64,000 nucleotides of DNA from an uncultured Saprospiraceae bacterium (GTDB lineage Bacteria > Bacteroidota > Bacteroidia > Chitinophagales > Saprospiraceae). The notes under the pieces were generated by a model. The model made no database searches. It saw only the letters and a list, made by a program, of their open reading frames with translations, and had not been told where the DNA came from. Numbering within the stretch: position 1 is the stretch's first letter; each line of letters opens with the position of its first letter. This document shows, one piece after another, positions 1-9,918 of this stretch. Location of the stretch: NCBI GenBank assembly GCA_937980645.1, contig CALJPQ010000001.1:62001-126000 (forward strand), read 5' to 3'. Both the position numbers and the translations under genes were made by a program.

Positions 1-3000
1 TTCTTGACGCCGCCACTGCCAGCAGGGCAGCATATTTTCCAGTTAGAAAGCGTCATGGCCGATAGCTGCATCGGCATCCCCAGCGGACGCGACACCGTCT
101 TTGCGCGTCCGGCGCCGCGGGCTACGTTCCTCAACGATACACTCAGCCTGTGCGCGGGCCAAACGGATACCCTTCGCATTAAAATCACCGGCTTGCCGCC
201 TTTCCGGCTGCAATACTCCGTGCGGACGGACACGATGAAAGCAGATACGTTGCCGCTCGTTACCACTACCGATACGCTACTGCGCATTCCGATTACTCCG
301 CCGCTGGGCACAACGTTGTACCGCATTTTCTTTGTGGGCGATAGCCTATGCGAGTCCAGCGTTGGCGATACACTGGTGGCCCTGGTAGGCAATCCACCCA
401 CGGCAGCGATTGCGGGCGGTGCTACCATATGTGCTGGCGACTCGACGAACCTGTCCCTCACGTTTACCGGGACGGCGCCATTCGTTTTCACATACGCTAT
501 CAACGGCGTTCCGCAGCCGCCAGATACCGCTTTCTCCAGTCCCAAAATACTCCGCGTTGCGCCAGCGGACACTTCCGTTTATACGTTGTTGAGTGTCAGC
601 TCCAACGGATGTAGTGGTACGGTTTCAGGCACGGCGCGGGTGAATGTATTGCCGCCACTGACGGCCACCATCTCTGGGGGCGGACAGATATGCCAGGGGG
701 GCAGTGGCACGACCATCACGATTACGTTTACCGGCCCAGGGCCTTACACCGTAGTCTATCGGGCGAATGGAAACCCGCAGCCAGTTATCAATACGAACAA
801 CAACCCGCTGATCATACCGGTCAATCCGCCCAATGGTGTCTTCTATACACTGGAAAGTGTCAGCAATGGTTCGGGGTGTCCGGGTACCGTGGAAGGGGTT
901 GCTGTTGTAGCTGTGTTTACCCCTTCTACGGCTGAATTGCAAGGCGATATCACCGTTTGTGAGAATGCCGATACATTTCTGATAGTAGATTTCACGGGTA
1001 GCGGGCCATTCCTGTTGGAATACTCTATTGATGGTGTTGTACAACCTATTGTGGAGACATTCGACGACCCGTATCTAATTCCGGTAAAAGTAGATACCAC
1101 CACGGTGTACCGACTGGTCAGCGTGGAGTCGCCGGGATGTATCGGTTCTGTGATTGGCCAGGCCACCGTGTTTGTCAATTATCCGCCTGAAATAGAAAAC
1201 CTGCTGATACTATGTAATCTGGTTGACCAGACTTATACCGTTCAATTTGACGCCCTTGGCGCTCCGCCGTTTTCGGTAACGGGCGCTGGCGGCAGCTTTG
1301 TAGGCAATCGCTTTACCAGTGTGCCTATCCCCATCAATGACCCTTACAATTTGCGCTTGAGCGATGCCAACCAATGTACGCCGTTGGTCATTCAGGGCCT
1401 TTCGCAGTGCTTCTGTCTGACGTATGCGGGTGAGATAGATACGACGGCACTGACTGCCTGTGTAGGCGACACCCTGTTTGGCTTATTCCTGGGTCTGGAA
1501 GAGCTGGAAGTAGAAGACTCGCTGATTTTCGTCCTGCACACCAGCCCTACGGATACGCTGGGAACCATTGTAGCAGTGGCGCCGGCACCTGTTTTCGTGT
1601 TTGACTCGACAACTATGAGCATCAACACGACGTACTACCTCTCTCCGGTAGCGGGCAACAAGGGCGGGCCGTTGGGCGTCCTTCTAAGCGATCCCTGCCT
1701 ATCGGTGGTGGCCGGTGCTCCCGTCGTTTGGCGCGCTAAACCAACAGCAACTCTTTCGGGCAATTTCGACCTGTGCGTCGGAGGCACAGCGCTTATACCT
1801 GTTTCCTTGACGGGTACCCCGCCTTTTGATTTAACTTACACGCTGAACGGTCAGCCGCAAACGGCTACGGCCACGCAGGCGACGTTCACCATCAGCGCTA
1901 CGCTGCAGGAAAATGCCACCTTCCAGCTGGTGTCGGTCTCTAACGCCGAGTGTTCGGGAACAGCTTCGGGTACCGCCAACGCCACAGTACACCCACCGGT
2001 TATGCTGGACAACGTAACCGTTACGTGCGCCCCCGACAACCTGACGTTTGTTCTGGAACTGGATGTCGTGCAAGGCGACCTGCCCTTCGTCATATTCACG
2101 GGCCTGCTGGGTGGCTCTTATAACCCGGTTACGGGCCGTTATACGAGCAATCCGACAGCACCTCCGGTGAACTATCTCATTACAGCGCGCGACCAATGGC
2201 AGTGTGGCGCCGATACGGTGAGCGGGACGGCGGCCTGTGCCTGTGTAACGGATGCCGGCGCCATGGAGCAGCCGCTATTAACTCCATGTGCTGGTGAAAT
2301 TGTCTCCGTAAATCCAACGACTGGCGCTAACCTCGGCCCCATTGATACCTTGCTCTATGCACTGGTAACCACTAACTCACCTACGACCTGGACAATTTTA
2401 GACCTGAGCAATACGCCCACATTTGCCTTCGACCCGGGTACGATGTCACCAGGGACTCCTTATTATATCTTTGCCCTGGCAGGTATCCCCAATCCGGTTA
2501 CAGGCATAGACCTTAATCACCCGTGTGCTTCGGTATCGCCGGGCGCTACCATCATCTGGCAACCCAGACCAACGGTAGCCCTAAGTGGTGATGCCAGCCT
2601 GTGCGCCGGCGACTCTACTACGCTGTCGTTCGCCTTCACTGGAGTGCCTCCTTTTACGGCAATTTATCAAGCAGGTGGCGTCAATCAGCCACCTATCAAC
2701 ACGAACAGCGCGTTGTTCAATTTAGTCGTGAAGCCAGCGTCAACTACGACCTACAACCTCGTCAGCGCCACAGGCAATGGCTGCCCAGCGGATGTCAGTG
2801 GCAGCCCTACGGTTACCGTGAACCCATTGCCCGTCATCCAGAACCTGAGCACCAATTGCAATCCGGCCACACTGACCTACACCGTAACTTTCGACGTGTC
2901 GGGGGTGAGTAGCCCTACTGTAAGCGGCCTGAACGGCTCCTTTGTGGGCAATACGTTCACCTCTGCCCCGCTCAATAGTGGGCAGGCATATAGCCTGGTG

Positions 3001-4929
3001 GTATCCTCGCCGGCTGGATGTACGGCCACGGCCACAGGCTCGGCCACTTGCAGCTGTATCACCAGTGCCGGCACCATTCCAACACCATCGCTGAACGTAT
3101 GTCTGCCCGACTCGGCACGCACGGCCAATGCCGTGAATACGACGCTGGCGCCAGGCGATACCTTGCAGTACATCCTTTACCAGAACCCGGCGACGCTGCC
3201 AGCGGGCATCCTTGCGGTGAGCAACAGGCCAGTCTTTGGTTTCCAGCCGGGCATGCAGGCAGGCACAACGTACTATATTTCGGCGGTAGCTGGTCTGCCC
3301 ACACCGGCAGGCACGGTGGATCCGCTCAGCCCGTGTCTGTCGGTATCGGCGCCGGTGCCAGTCGTATTCCGCGAACCGCCCACGGCAACTCTTTCGGGTG
3401 ATACCACAGTGTGCACCAATAGCAATGCGCTTTTCCAGGTGCGTTTCACGGGCACGGCGCCCTTCCAGTTTGTGTATAGCATCAATGGTGTACCGCAGAA
3501 TGCCGTGTCGGCCCCTCAGAACGTATTCACCATTACGAGTAACAACGTCCAGCAACCGCAGGTGTTCGAGCTGATATCGGTGCAAGACCAGTTCTGCACC
3601 GGTACGGTGAGCGGCACATATCGCATTCGCGTACAGGAGGGCCCGACGGCAGCCATCAGCGCCGCACCGGCAGCCCTGTGTGTGGGCGATAGTGCTACGC
3701 TGACGCTCACACTAACGGGCGGCACGGCTTACAATGTTACGCTGTCGGGCGGCGCTGCGCTCATTCCGCTGACCAACATCCAGAGCGGCGCCACGGTGCG
3801 CGTCAGCCCTCCGGTTACTACCACCTACACCATCAGCGCGTTTGTTGCCCAGGGCAACCAGTGCCCGCAAACGATAGGCCAGGGGGCCACGGTAACAGTA
3901 TCGCCACCAATAGCACTTAGCGCCACCCTTTCGGATTACGGCAATGGCCACAATATCAGCTGTGCGGGTGAAGCGGATGGTTTCATCGTCCTACAAATCA
4001 GCGGAGGCACGCCGCCTATATCGGTGCAGTGGGGCAATGGCGCGCAAGGGCCAGAACTGCGCAACGTGGGTGCGGGCACCTATGTAGCCACGCTCCAGGA
4101 CAACCTGGGCTGTTCGCGCCGCGATAGTTTCACCCTGTCGGAGCCTCCGCGCACGGAGATACTGACGGCCCTTGAGTTGCCGCGCTGCTTTGGCGAACGC
4201 ACGGGGCGTATCTTAGTAACCAGCATACAGGGCGGTTTAGGCCCCTATGCCGTGGGCTTGAACAACGGACCTGCTCAGGTTGTATCCACGCTGCCGATCG
4301 TCTTCCAGGGTTTGCTTGCCGATAGCTACACCATTAAAGTGGTGGATGCTAATGGCTGCGACAGCGAGCTGGGGCTCATCCTACCCGACCCGCCTCAGCT
4401 GGTCGTCGCTTTAGGCCCTGACACGACCATCTACTTAGGCGACAGCATTCGCGTAGAGGCGCTCATTGCAGGCGCACCTTTGGCGAGCTTCACCTGGACA
4501 CCAACCGTGGGCCTGAATGCACCGGATTTGCTGACCACTATCGCCAAACCCAGCCGAACAACACGATATATCATAGAAGTGCGCGACACGGCCGGATGTG
4601 TAGCGCGCGACGAAATCCTGATAACCGTGCTCCGGGAGCCACGCATTTACATCCCGAACGTGTTCGCACCCGGCTCCAGTGCCAACGGCGCCTTCTTCGT
4701 CTCGACCGGCCCGGAAATCGTCAACATCCGCTCCATGCGCATCTACGACCGCTGGGGCGATTGCGTGTTTGAAAAATTCGACGTGGCACCCAACAACCCA
4801 GCCGTCGGCTGGGACGGGCGCTGGCGCGGGCAAAATGCTGCCCCCGGCGTTTATGCCTACGTGATTGAACTGGAATATGCCGACGGCGCAACGGAAATCA
4901 AGTCCGGGGACGTTACTATCGCCCGCTAA
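1..4929 (+). CDS. giant secreted repeat protein with gliding-type C-terminal domain (5' partial)
   Basis: The reading frame is open from the left edge, so the real start and any signal peptide lie outside the window; about 1642 residues are visible. The protein is a chain of Ig/PKD-like beta domains with recurring pieces such as FTG-PPF, SVS-GC-GTVSG and an LSGD-LC entry. A composite module of about 270 residues recurs three times, each copy entered by C-C-(L/V/I)-T-AG. Two SprB-like repeats follow (about residues 1305-1460), then a final Ig-like domain, then a gliding motility-associated C-terminal domain (CHU_C; IPNVFAPG, IYDRWGD, GWDGRWRG). That tail is a T9SS sorting signal in Bacteroidota, so export to the cell surface or medium is expected. 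The likely role is adhesion or gliding; no catalytic domain is seen. A strong terminator follows directly. Confidence 0.85.
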   Translation, partial: FLTPPLPAGQHIFQLESVMADSCIGIPSGRDTVFARPAPRATFLNDTLSLCAGQTDTLRIKITGLPPFRLQYSVRTDTMKADTLPLVTTTDTLLRIPITPPLGTTLYRIFFVGDSLCESSVGDTLVALVGNPPTAAIAGGATICAGDSTNLSLTFTGTAPFVFTYAINGVPQPPDTAFSSPKILRVAPADTSVYTLLSVSSNGCSGTVSGTARVNVLPPLTATISGGGQICQGGSGTTITITFTGPGPYTVVYRANGNPQPVINTNNNPLIIPVNPPNGVFYTLESVSNGSGCPGTVEGVAVVAVFTPSTAELQGDITVCENADTFLIVDFTGSGPFLLEYSIDGVVQPIVETFDDPYLIPVKVDTTTVYRLVSVESPGCIGSVIGQATVFVNYPPEIENLLILCNLVDQTYTVQFDALGAPPFSVTGAGGSFVGNRFTSVPIPINDPYNLRLSDANQCTPLVIQGLSQCFCLTYAGEIDTTALTACVGDTLFGLFLGLEELEVEDSLIFVLHTSPTDTLGTIVAVAPAPVFVFDSTTMSINTTYYLSPVAGNKGGPLGVLLSDPCLSVVAGAPVVWRAKPTATLSGNFDLCVGGTALIPVSLTGTPPFDLTYTLNGQPQTATATQATFTISATLQENATFQLVSVSNAECSGTASGTANATVHPPVMLDNVTVTCAPDNLTFVLELDVVQGDLPFVIFTGLLGGSYNPVTGRYTSNPTAPPVNYLITARDQWQCGADTVSGTAACACVTDAGAMEQPLLTPCAGEIVSVNPTTGANLGPIDTLLYALVTTNSPTTWTILDLSNTPTFAFDPGTMSPGTPYYIFALAGIPNPVTGIDLNHPCASVSPGATIIWQPRPTVALSGDASLCAGDSTTLSFAFTGVPPFTAIYQAGGVNQPPINTNSALFNLVVKPASTTTYNLVSATGNGCPADVSGSPTVTVNPLPVIQNLSTNCNPATLTYTVTFDVSGVSSPTVSGLNGSFVGNTFTSAPLNSGQAYSLVVSSPAGCTATATGSATCSCITSAGTIPTPSLNVCLPDSARTANAVNTTLAPGDTLQYILYQNPATLPAGILAVSNRPVFGFQPGMQAGTTYYISAVAGLPTPAGTVDPLSPCLSVSAPVPVVFREPPTATLSGDTTVCTNSNALFQVRFTGTAPFQFVYSINGVPQNAVSAPQNVFTITSNNVQQPQVFELISVQDQFCTGTVSGTYRIRVQEGPTAAISAAPAALCVGDSATLTLTLTGGTAYNVTLSGGAALIPLTNIQSGATVRVSPPVTTTYTISAFVAQGNQCPQTIGQGATVTVSPPIALSATLSDYGNGHNISCAGEADGFIVLQISGGTPPISVQWGNGAQGPELRNVGAGTYVATLQDNLGCSRRDSFTLSEPPRTEILTALELPRCFGERTGRILVTSIQGGLGPYAVGLNNGPAQVVSTLPIVFQGLLADSYTIKVVDANGCDSELGLILPDPPQLVVALGPDTTIYLGDSIRVEALIAGAPLASFTWTPTVGLNAPDLLTTIAKPSRTTRYIIEVRDTAGCVARDEILITVLREPRIYIPNVFAPGSSANGAFFVSTGPEIVNIRSMRIYDRWGDCVFEKFDVAPNNPAVGWDGRWRGQNAAPGVYAYVIELEYADGATEIKSGDVTIAR
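1405..3640 (+). repeat. three tandem composite Ig-like modules inside the giant repeat protein
   Basis: Module entries lie near nucleotides 1411, 2237 and 3050, a period of about 815 bp. Each copy holds a Cys-rich entry, a segment ending near TYY(L/I)-AG, an LSG domain and an Ig-like domain. The copies have diverged at the protein level, so the duplication looks old. Confidence 0.7.
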
Positions 4930-4954
4930 TGCGCGTCAGACAGCACTAAATACA

Positions 4955-5004
4955 GCGGCGTTGGAAGTACAGCTCTTGAGCACCACCTCCAACGCCGCCT
5001 TTTT
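4955..5004 (+). terminator. rho-independent terminator of the giant repeat gene
   Basis: A perfect 11-bp stem (GCGGCGTTGGA with TCCAACGCCGC) encloses a 22-nt loop and is followed by CTTTTT. It starts 25 nt after the stop codon at 4929. Confidence 0.85.
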
Positions 5005-5052
5005 ATGCGGCCGGATGCTGCCATTTTGTCATCATCTCCCAAACCTTTGCCG

Positions 5053-5060
5053 TACTTTTG
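5053..5060 (+). promoter_or_regulatory. -7 element of the miaB promoter
   Basis: TACTTTTG matches the Bacteroidota TAnnTTTG element and sits 24 nt before the miaB ATG. A near match, AACCTTTG, lies just upstream at 5042. Confidence 0.6.
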
Positions 5061-5084
5061 CCGCGCTAAAAAGAGAGCCACAGC

Positions 5085-6521
5085 ATGACACACGAAGAGC
5101 AGATGGTTGAGCAAGGGCTGAAAACCATAGATGAGGCCCGCCAGGGCAGCGTATTGTATAAAGAAGCCTGGGAGGAAACAGCCGCTCCAGGCGATAAGCG
5201 CTTCTACATTGAAAGTTATGGCTGCCAGATGAATTTTAGCGACTCGGAGATTGTGGCGGCCATCTTGCGCGAGATAGGCTACGCCCCCACGCGCAACATA
5301 GAAGAGAGCGACCTGATTCTCATCAATACGTGTTCCATTCGCGAGAAGGCAGAGGAGACCGTTCGTAAGCGCTTGCGCGTGTTCGAGACCGTTAAGAAGC
5401 AACGCCCGGGCGCGCTCGTGGGGGTGCTGGGGTGCATGGCTGAGCGGTTGAAGAAGCGCTTTTTGGAAGAGGAAAAGCTGGTGGACCTCGTCGTTGGCCC
5501 CGACGCTTATCGAGACTTGCCCAACCTCATTGGCGGCGCGGAGGAAGGACAGCGCATGGTCAACGTACTGCTGAGCCGGGAAGAGACCTACGCCGATATC
5601 AGCCCGGTGCGCTTAGACAGTAACGGCGTTACAGCGTTCATCTCCATCATGCGCGGCTGCGACAACATGTGCTCGTTCTGCGTGGTGCCCTTCACGCGCG
5701 GTCGCGAGCGCTCGCGCGACCCATTCAGCATTGTAGCCGAAGCTCAGGACCTTTTCGCGCGTGGCTACCGAGAGGTTACGCTATTGGGTCAGAATGTGGA
5801 CTCTTACAAATGGGAAAACCCGGAGACGGGCGCAGTGGTCAACTTTGCCCAGTTGCTGGAAATGGTTGCCCAGACACACCCACGCCTGCGCGTGCGCTTC
5901 AGCACCAGCCACCCCAAGGACATGACCGACGAGGTGCTCCACACCATGGCGCGCTACGACAACATCTGCAAGTACATCCACCTGCCGGTGCAATCCGGAA
6001 ATAGCCGCATTCTGGCGCTGATGAATCGCACTTACGATCGTCCCTGGTACGAAGAGCGCATCCGCGCTATTCGGCGTATCCTGCCTGAGGCTGCTGTATC
6101 GAGCGACATCATCGCTGGCTTTTGCACGGAAACCGAGGAAGAACACCAGGACACGCTCAGCATCATCGAGTGGGCCAACTTTTCCATGTCCTACATGTTT
6201 GCCTACTCCGAACGCCCCGGCACGCTGGCTGCCCGCAAGTATGCCGACGATGTGCCCGAAGAGGTAAAAAAACGCCGCCTGAACGAAATCATCCGCCTGC
6301 AAACGGCTGTCAGCCTGCGGCACAACCAGGCCGACATTGGCAAAACCTTCGAGGTGCTCATCGAAGGCGACTCTCGCCGCTCCAGCCGCGACTTCTGCGG
6401 ACGCAACAGCCAGAACAAAATGGTGGTCTTCCCTAAGAAGGAAAACCTCAAGCCCGGCGATTACGTTCATGTGCGCATTCACGACGCGACCAGCGCCACC
6501 TTGCTGGGCGAAATCGTCTAA
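5085..6521 (+). CDS. miaB: tRNA-2-methylthio-N6-dimethylallyladenosine synthase
   Basis: This is a radical-SAM methylthiotransferase that adds the 2-methylthio group to i6A37 in tRNAs reading UNN codons. The N-terminal UPF0004 domain carries the three cysteines for the auxiliary 4Fe-4S cluster (C47 in [11 protein letters not shown]83 in NTCSIR, C117 in GCMAER). The radical-SAM CxxxCxxC is C192, C196 and C199. A TRAM domain fills the last 65 residues or so. The 478-residue length is normal for Bacteroidota MiaB. The start fits the upstream promoter and the conserved [10 protein letters not shown] region. A sigma-54 activator gene follows after 22 nt, probably in the same transcript. Confidence 0.96.
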   Translation: MTHEEQMVEQGLKTIDEARQGSVLYKEAWEETAAPGDKRFYIESYGCQMNFSDSEIVAAILREIGYAPTRNIEESDLILINTCSIREKAEETVRKRLRVFETVKKQRPGALVGVLGCMAERLKKRFLEEEKLVDLVVGPDAYRDLPNLIGGAEEGQRMVNVLLSREETYADISPVRLDSNGVTAFISIMRGCDNMCSFCVVPFTRGRERSRDPFSIVAEAQDLFARGYREVTLLGQNVDSYKWENPETGAVVNFAQLLEMVAQTHPRLRVRFSTSHPKDMTDEVLHTMARYDNICKYIHLPVQSGNSRILALMNRTYDRPWYEERIRAIRRILPEAAVSSDIIAGFCTETEEEHQDTLSIIEWANFSMSYMFAYSERPGTLAARKYADDVPEEVKKRRLNEIIRLQTAVSLRHNQADIGKTFEVLIEGDSRRSSRDFCGRNSQNKMVVFPKKENLKPGDYVHVRIHDATSATLLGEIV

Positions 6522-6543
6522 TCCTGCGCCTACCTGCATAACC

Positions 6544-7791
6544 ATGACCTCTCTGCAAGCGATAAAAGCGCGCTTTGGCATAATAGGTACCTCGCCGCTG
6601 CTCGACTCAGCGCTGCAAACAGCCATTCGCGTAGCACCCACAGACCTGACTGTGCTCATCACGGGCGAAAGCGGTGTGGGCAAGGAAGTGTTCTCCAAAA
6701 TCATCCACGCCCTCTCGGCGCGCAAGCATAACGAATTCATCGCCGTCAACTGTGGGGCCATCCCAGAAGGTACCATCAATTCCGAGCTGTTTGGCCATGA
6801 AAAAGGCGCCTTCACCGGCGCGATCAACGACCGCAAAGGCTATTTTGAAACCGCCAACGGCGGCACCATCTTCCTGGACGAGGTGGCCGAAATGCCGCCC
6901 GATACACAAGCATACCTGCTGCGTGTACTTGAGTACGGCGAGTTCATCCGTGTTGGCTCCTCCAAAGTGCTCAAAACCGATGTGCGCATCATTGCCGCTA
7001 CCAACGTAGACCTGGAAGAGCGGGTGCGGCAGGGCAAGTTCCGCGAAGACCTGTACTATCGCCTTAGTACAGTGCCCATCCGGGTACCCTCCCTCAAAGA
7101 CCGGCGCGAAGACATCCCTCTGCTCTTTCAGAAATTCGCCAGCGATTTCGCTGAAAAATACCGCATGCAGCCCATTCGCCTGACCGAACAGGCCCAACAG
7201 GTGCTGGAGAACTATCGCTGGCCCGGCAACGTCCGCGAATTGAAAAACGTAACCGAACAGCTATCCATCCTCTCGGAAGAGCGCCTTATCACGCTCGAGA
7301 CACTCCAGCAGCACATGCCACACCTCTTTGCCCGCAACCTGCCCGTGCCCTTCGAACATCATCAGGCTAAAGGCAGTGAAATGCAAGACCGCGAAATCCT
7401 GTACCGCGTATTGTTGGACATGAAAAACGACCTCAACGACCTGAAAAACTTAGTGCTCGAAATCATCCATCGGAATAACCTTCAAATATCGGAGTCATCA
7501 ACCCTGCGCCGTTTTTCGCCCATGGTGGACTACGTGCCGCCTTCCGCTTCCACAGCGCCTGGCATCGTCGGGCAAAAGACGCCTATCGTCATCGAACCTA
7601 CCCGCCCACCAGCGCATCCGCTCCATCCGGCCGAAGAAGAAGATGCGCCTTTAGCCATAGATGAAATCGAAAAGGAAGCCATCCGCCGCGCGCTCAAGAA
7701 ACATCACGGACGCCGAAAAGAAGCCGCTGAAGAACTAAAGATATCCGAGCGTACCCTCTACCGAAAAATCAAACAGTACAATCTGGCCTGA
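6544..7791 (+). CDS. sigma-54-dependent transcriptional activator without receiver domain
   Basis: This is an AAA+ enhancer-binding protein of 415 residues. Walker A is GESGVGKE (41-48), the sigma-54 contact loop GAFTGA is at 88-93, Walker B is TIFLDE, and a Fis-type helix-turn-helix occupies about 375-415 (RKEAAEEL, ERTLYRKI). Only about 15 residues precede the AAA+ domain, so there is no response-regulator or other sensory domain, and activity must be controlled by a partner or by abundance. The frame is open further upstream to 6337, but that part overlaps miaB out of frame and looks like noise; the ATG 22 nt after miaB is the sensible start. The linker at about 265-370 is Pro-rich and may be flexible. 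Confidence 0.93.
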   Translation: MTSLQAIKARFGIIGTSPLLDSALQTAIRVAPTDLTVLITGESGVGKEVFSKIIHALSARKHNEFIAVNCGAIPEGTINSELFGHEKGAFTGAINDRKGYFETANGGTIFLDEVAEMPPDTQAYLLRVLEYGEFIRVGSSKVLKTDVRIIAATNVDLEERVRQGKFREDLYYRLSTVPIRVPSLKDRREDIPLLFQKFASDFAEKYRMQPIRLTEQAQQVLENYRWPGNVRELKNVTEQLSILSEERLITLETLQQHMPHLFARNLPVPFEHHQAKGSEMQDREILYRVLLDMKNDLNDLKNLVLEIIHRNNLQISESSTLRRFSPMVDYVPPSASTAPGIVGQKTPIVIEPTRPPAHPLHPAEEEDAPLAIDEIEKEAIRRALKKHHGRRKEAAEELKISERTLYRKIKQYNLA

Positions 7792-7863
7792 CCTTTCCGC
7801 CGCTCATCGCAAGCAACCCTTCGCTTTTCTTTCGTATAATTCTCAAAAACGACTTCAGCCGCT

Positions 7864-9342
7864 ATGCTACTGCGTATTGGTATCGCCATTCTGTTTGCTC
7901 TGCTCGTCAATGCCGAAGGACTCCTGGCCCAAAAGAAAGGCCACCACATTCGCCTCAAACTAGAAAACTACACCGAAAAAGAAGTCGTGCTGGGCTTCTA
8001 CTTTGGCGACAAACCCTACGTGAAAGACACCGCTCAGATAGACGCTGACGGCTATTTCACTTTTAAAGCCGATACCCTGCTGCCCTGCGGTGTGTACCTG
8101 TTTGTCTTGCGACCCGACAATACTTTTATTCAGTTCTTGCTGCCCGAAGACGGCCAGCAGTTCACCATGACCACCGACGTGAAAGACCCAGTGGGCAAGA
8201 TGAAAGTCAAAGGCTCCGACGACAACAAACTCTTCTACGAGTACTTAGCCTACCTCAACAAGCAGCGCTCTGCCGTGGATAGCCTGAAAAATCTTTTGGA
8301 AAAGGTAAAGGAAAACCCGACGGACTCGGCACGCATCGTCCAGCAGAGCACGGAAATTGACAAACAGGTGCGTAAATATCAGCATGACCTCATTCAGAAA
8401 CACCCCAAAACGATGAGCGCCAAAATCATCAAGAGCTCCATCGAGCCGGAAGTACCCGAGTTTGAAGGTGCCGACGCCAAAGAGATCCAGCTTAAAAAGT
8501 ATTACTGGTATCGGGAGCATTATTTCGACAACATCAACATTGCCGACCCTTGCTTGCTGCGCAGCCCAGTGCTGCACCCCAAAGTGGATAATTTTGTAAG
8601 CAAAGTAATCCCGCAACATCCCGACAGCATCAATGTCGCCATTGACTCAGTAATACAGCGCGTCAAGGATAGCCCGGAGACGTACAAGTACTTCCTCATC
8701 CATTTCCTGAATACTTACGCCAAATCCAACATTGTAGGTATGGACGCCTGCTATGTGCATGTGGCGCAGAAGTACTACTGCAACGGCGGCACCCCGTGGG
8801 TTAAGCCTGAGGATCTGGAAAAAATCTGCGACAACGCCCGCCGTTTAGAGCCCATCCTGATTGGTAAAACGGCGCCCAACATCTTTGTGCGTGACCGCAA
8901 CAACCGCCCCGTGTCGCTCTGGGACGTAGATGCCGACTACGTGGTGCTCTTCTTCTGGGCGCCCGACTGTGGGCATTGCAAAAAAGCTGCTCCGCATATG
9001 GTGGAGTTCGCTCAAAAATTTAAAGATCGCAACATCAAAGTTTTTAACGTCTGTACGGCCGTCGTTACGGGTAAAGACGACGCCGATACGCCCGAAAAAG
9101 TGCTCAAAACCTGCTGGGATGGCGTTGCAGAAAAGGGCTTCGAGGAAAGCCTCTTCATCAACACCTATGACCCCTACATCCAGAGCCGCTACAAACAATT
9201 GTACGACGTACAATCCACGCCGCAGATTTTCATCCTCGACCGCAAACACGAAATCCTCATGAAGCGCATCGGTGCTGACAAGCTCATCGAAGTGATGGAA
9301 GACGTTATCCGCTTCCAGGAAGAGCGGAAAAAGGGCAAATAA
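7864..9342 (+). CDS. secreted TlpA/ResA-like thioredoxin-fold protein with N-terminal beta domain
   Basis: A signal peptide (about 1-23, ending LLAQ) targets the protein to the envelope. Residues about 28-120 resemble the DUF4369-type beta domain often found in front of Bacteroidota thiol proteins, followed by a helical region (about 125-330). The C-terminal thioredoxin fold carries the redox pair C369-G-H-C372 in WAPDCGHCKK and the cis-proline segment STPQIF. This architecture is typical of periplasmic thiol-disulfide oxidoreductases of Bacteroidota; the client is unknown. It starts 72 nt after the sigma-54 activator. Confidence 0.85.
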   Translation: MLLRIGIAILFALLVNAEGLLAQKKGHHIRLKLENYTEKEVVLGFYFGDKPYVKDTAQIDADGYFTFKADTLLPCGVYLFVLRPDNTFIQFLLPEDGQQFTMTTDVKDPVGKMKVKGSDDNKLFYEYLAYLNKQRSAVDSLKNLLEKVKENPTDSARIVQQSTEIDKQVRKYQHDLIQKHPKTMSAKIIKSSIEPEVPEFEGADAKEIQLKKYYWYREHYFDNINIADPCLLRSPVLHPKVDNFVSKVIPQHPDSINVAIDSVIQRVKDSPETYKYFLIHFLNTYAKSNIVGMDACYVHVAQKYYCNGGTPWVKPEDLEKICDNARRLEPILIGKTAPNIFVRDRNNRPVSLWDVDADYVVLFFWAPDCGHCKKAAPHMVEFAQKFKDRNIKVFNVCTAVVTGKDDADTPEKVLKTCWDGVAEKGFEESLFINTYDPYIQSRYKQLYDVQSTPQIFILDRKHEILMKRIGADKLIEVMEDVIRFQEERKKGK

Positions 9343-9447
9343 AAAAAGTAGTGGGAGCCGACTCTATCGGCCTCTTTGACAAAAACCTAGTGCCTCCACC
9401 GGCGTCCGGGTCGGATGGGAATAGCGCGCAAAAATTCACCTGTACAC

Positions 9448-9747
9448 ATGTTCAATCGCAACGAAATCTGGGCCGGGCTGCTGTTTGCCCTGCTGCTGCC
9501 GATAGTCGGCTTTTTATTGTTCTATAACTTGTTTGGCCTATTGGAAAAAGCCGGCGCTGCCAGCGGCGAAGGCTTTTCGGCGTCGTTTCGGGAGCGCACG
9601 CTGAGCCTGATTGCCCTGACGCTCAACCTGCTGCCCATGCACCTGTATAAGCGGCGGCGCTGGGATTTGGCTATGCGCGGCGTAGTCATCGCCACTGGCC
9701 TGCTGGCTCTGGTCTGGCTGCTGTGGTTTGGCCGCCTTTTACTTTAG
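9448..9747 (+). CDS. small membrane protein, unknown function
   Basis: A 99-residue protein with three likely transmembrane segments (about 9-31, 49-64 and 76-97) and positively charged KRRR after the second. I do not recognise a family. I chose the ATG at 9448 because the upstream in-frame ATG at 9415 adds a polar stretch that would not start a membrane protein well. It lies between the thioredoxin-like gene and ompA, with gaps of about 100 and 170 nt. The 170-nt gap before ompA holds no gene. Confidence 0.6.
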   Translation: MFNRNEIWAGLLFALLLPIVGFLLFYNLFGLLEKAGAASGEGFSASFRERTLSLIALTLNLLPMHLYKRRRWDLAMRGVVIATGLLALVWLLWFGRLLL

Positions 9748-9918
9748 CCACCATGCCGCAGGTTGGCGTTTACGCCCCTATTCTACGCCTTTACCGACCA
9801 CACGCTCGCATTTCGTCGCATAGCGGACGAAATGGCGCGCTTTGGTGCTATCTGCTTACCTGGGCCAGGTTAGTTGGTATCCTTTTTGTCTTGCCCGCCC
9901 TAAAAATCGGTTTTCAAG

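Noticed and set aside
2740..3585. 281-codon antisense frame within the giant repeat gene
   Set aside because: Arg/His-rich translation typical of a shadow frame; the sense frame carries clear repeats.
5781..6836. 351-codon antisense frame over miaB and the sigma-54 gene
   Set aside because: It crosses two well-supported genes on the other strand and resembles no family.
9350..9380. terminator after the thioredoxin-like gene
   Set aside because: Only a 5-bp GCCGA/TCGGC stem with a short CTCTTT after it; too weak to call.
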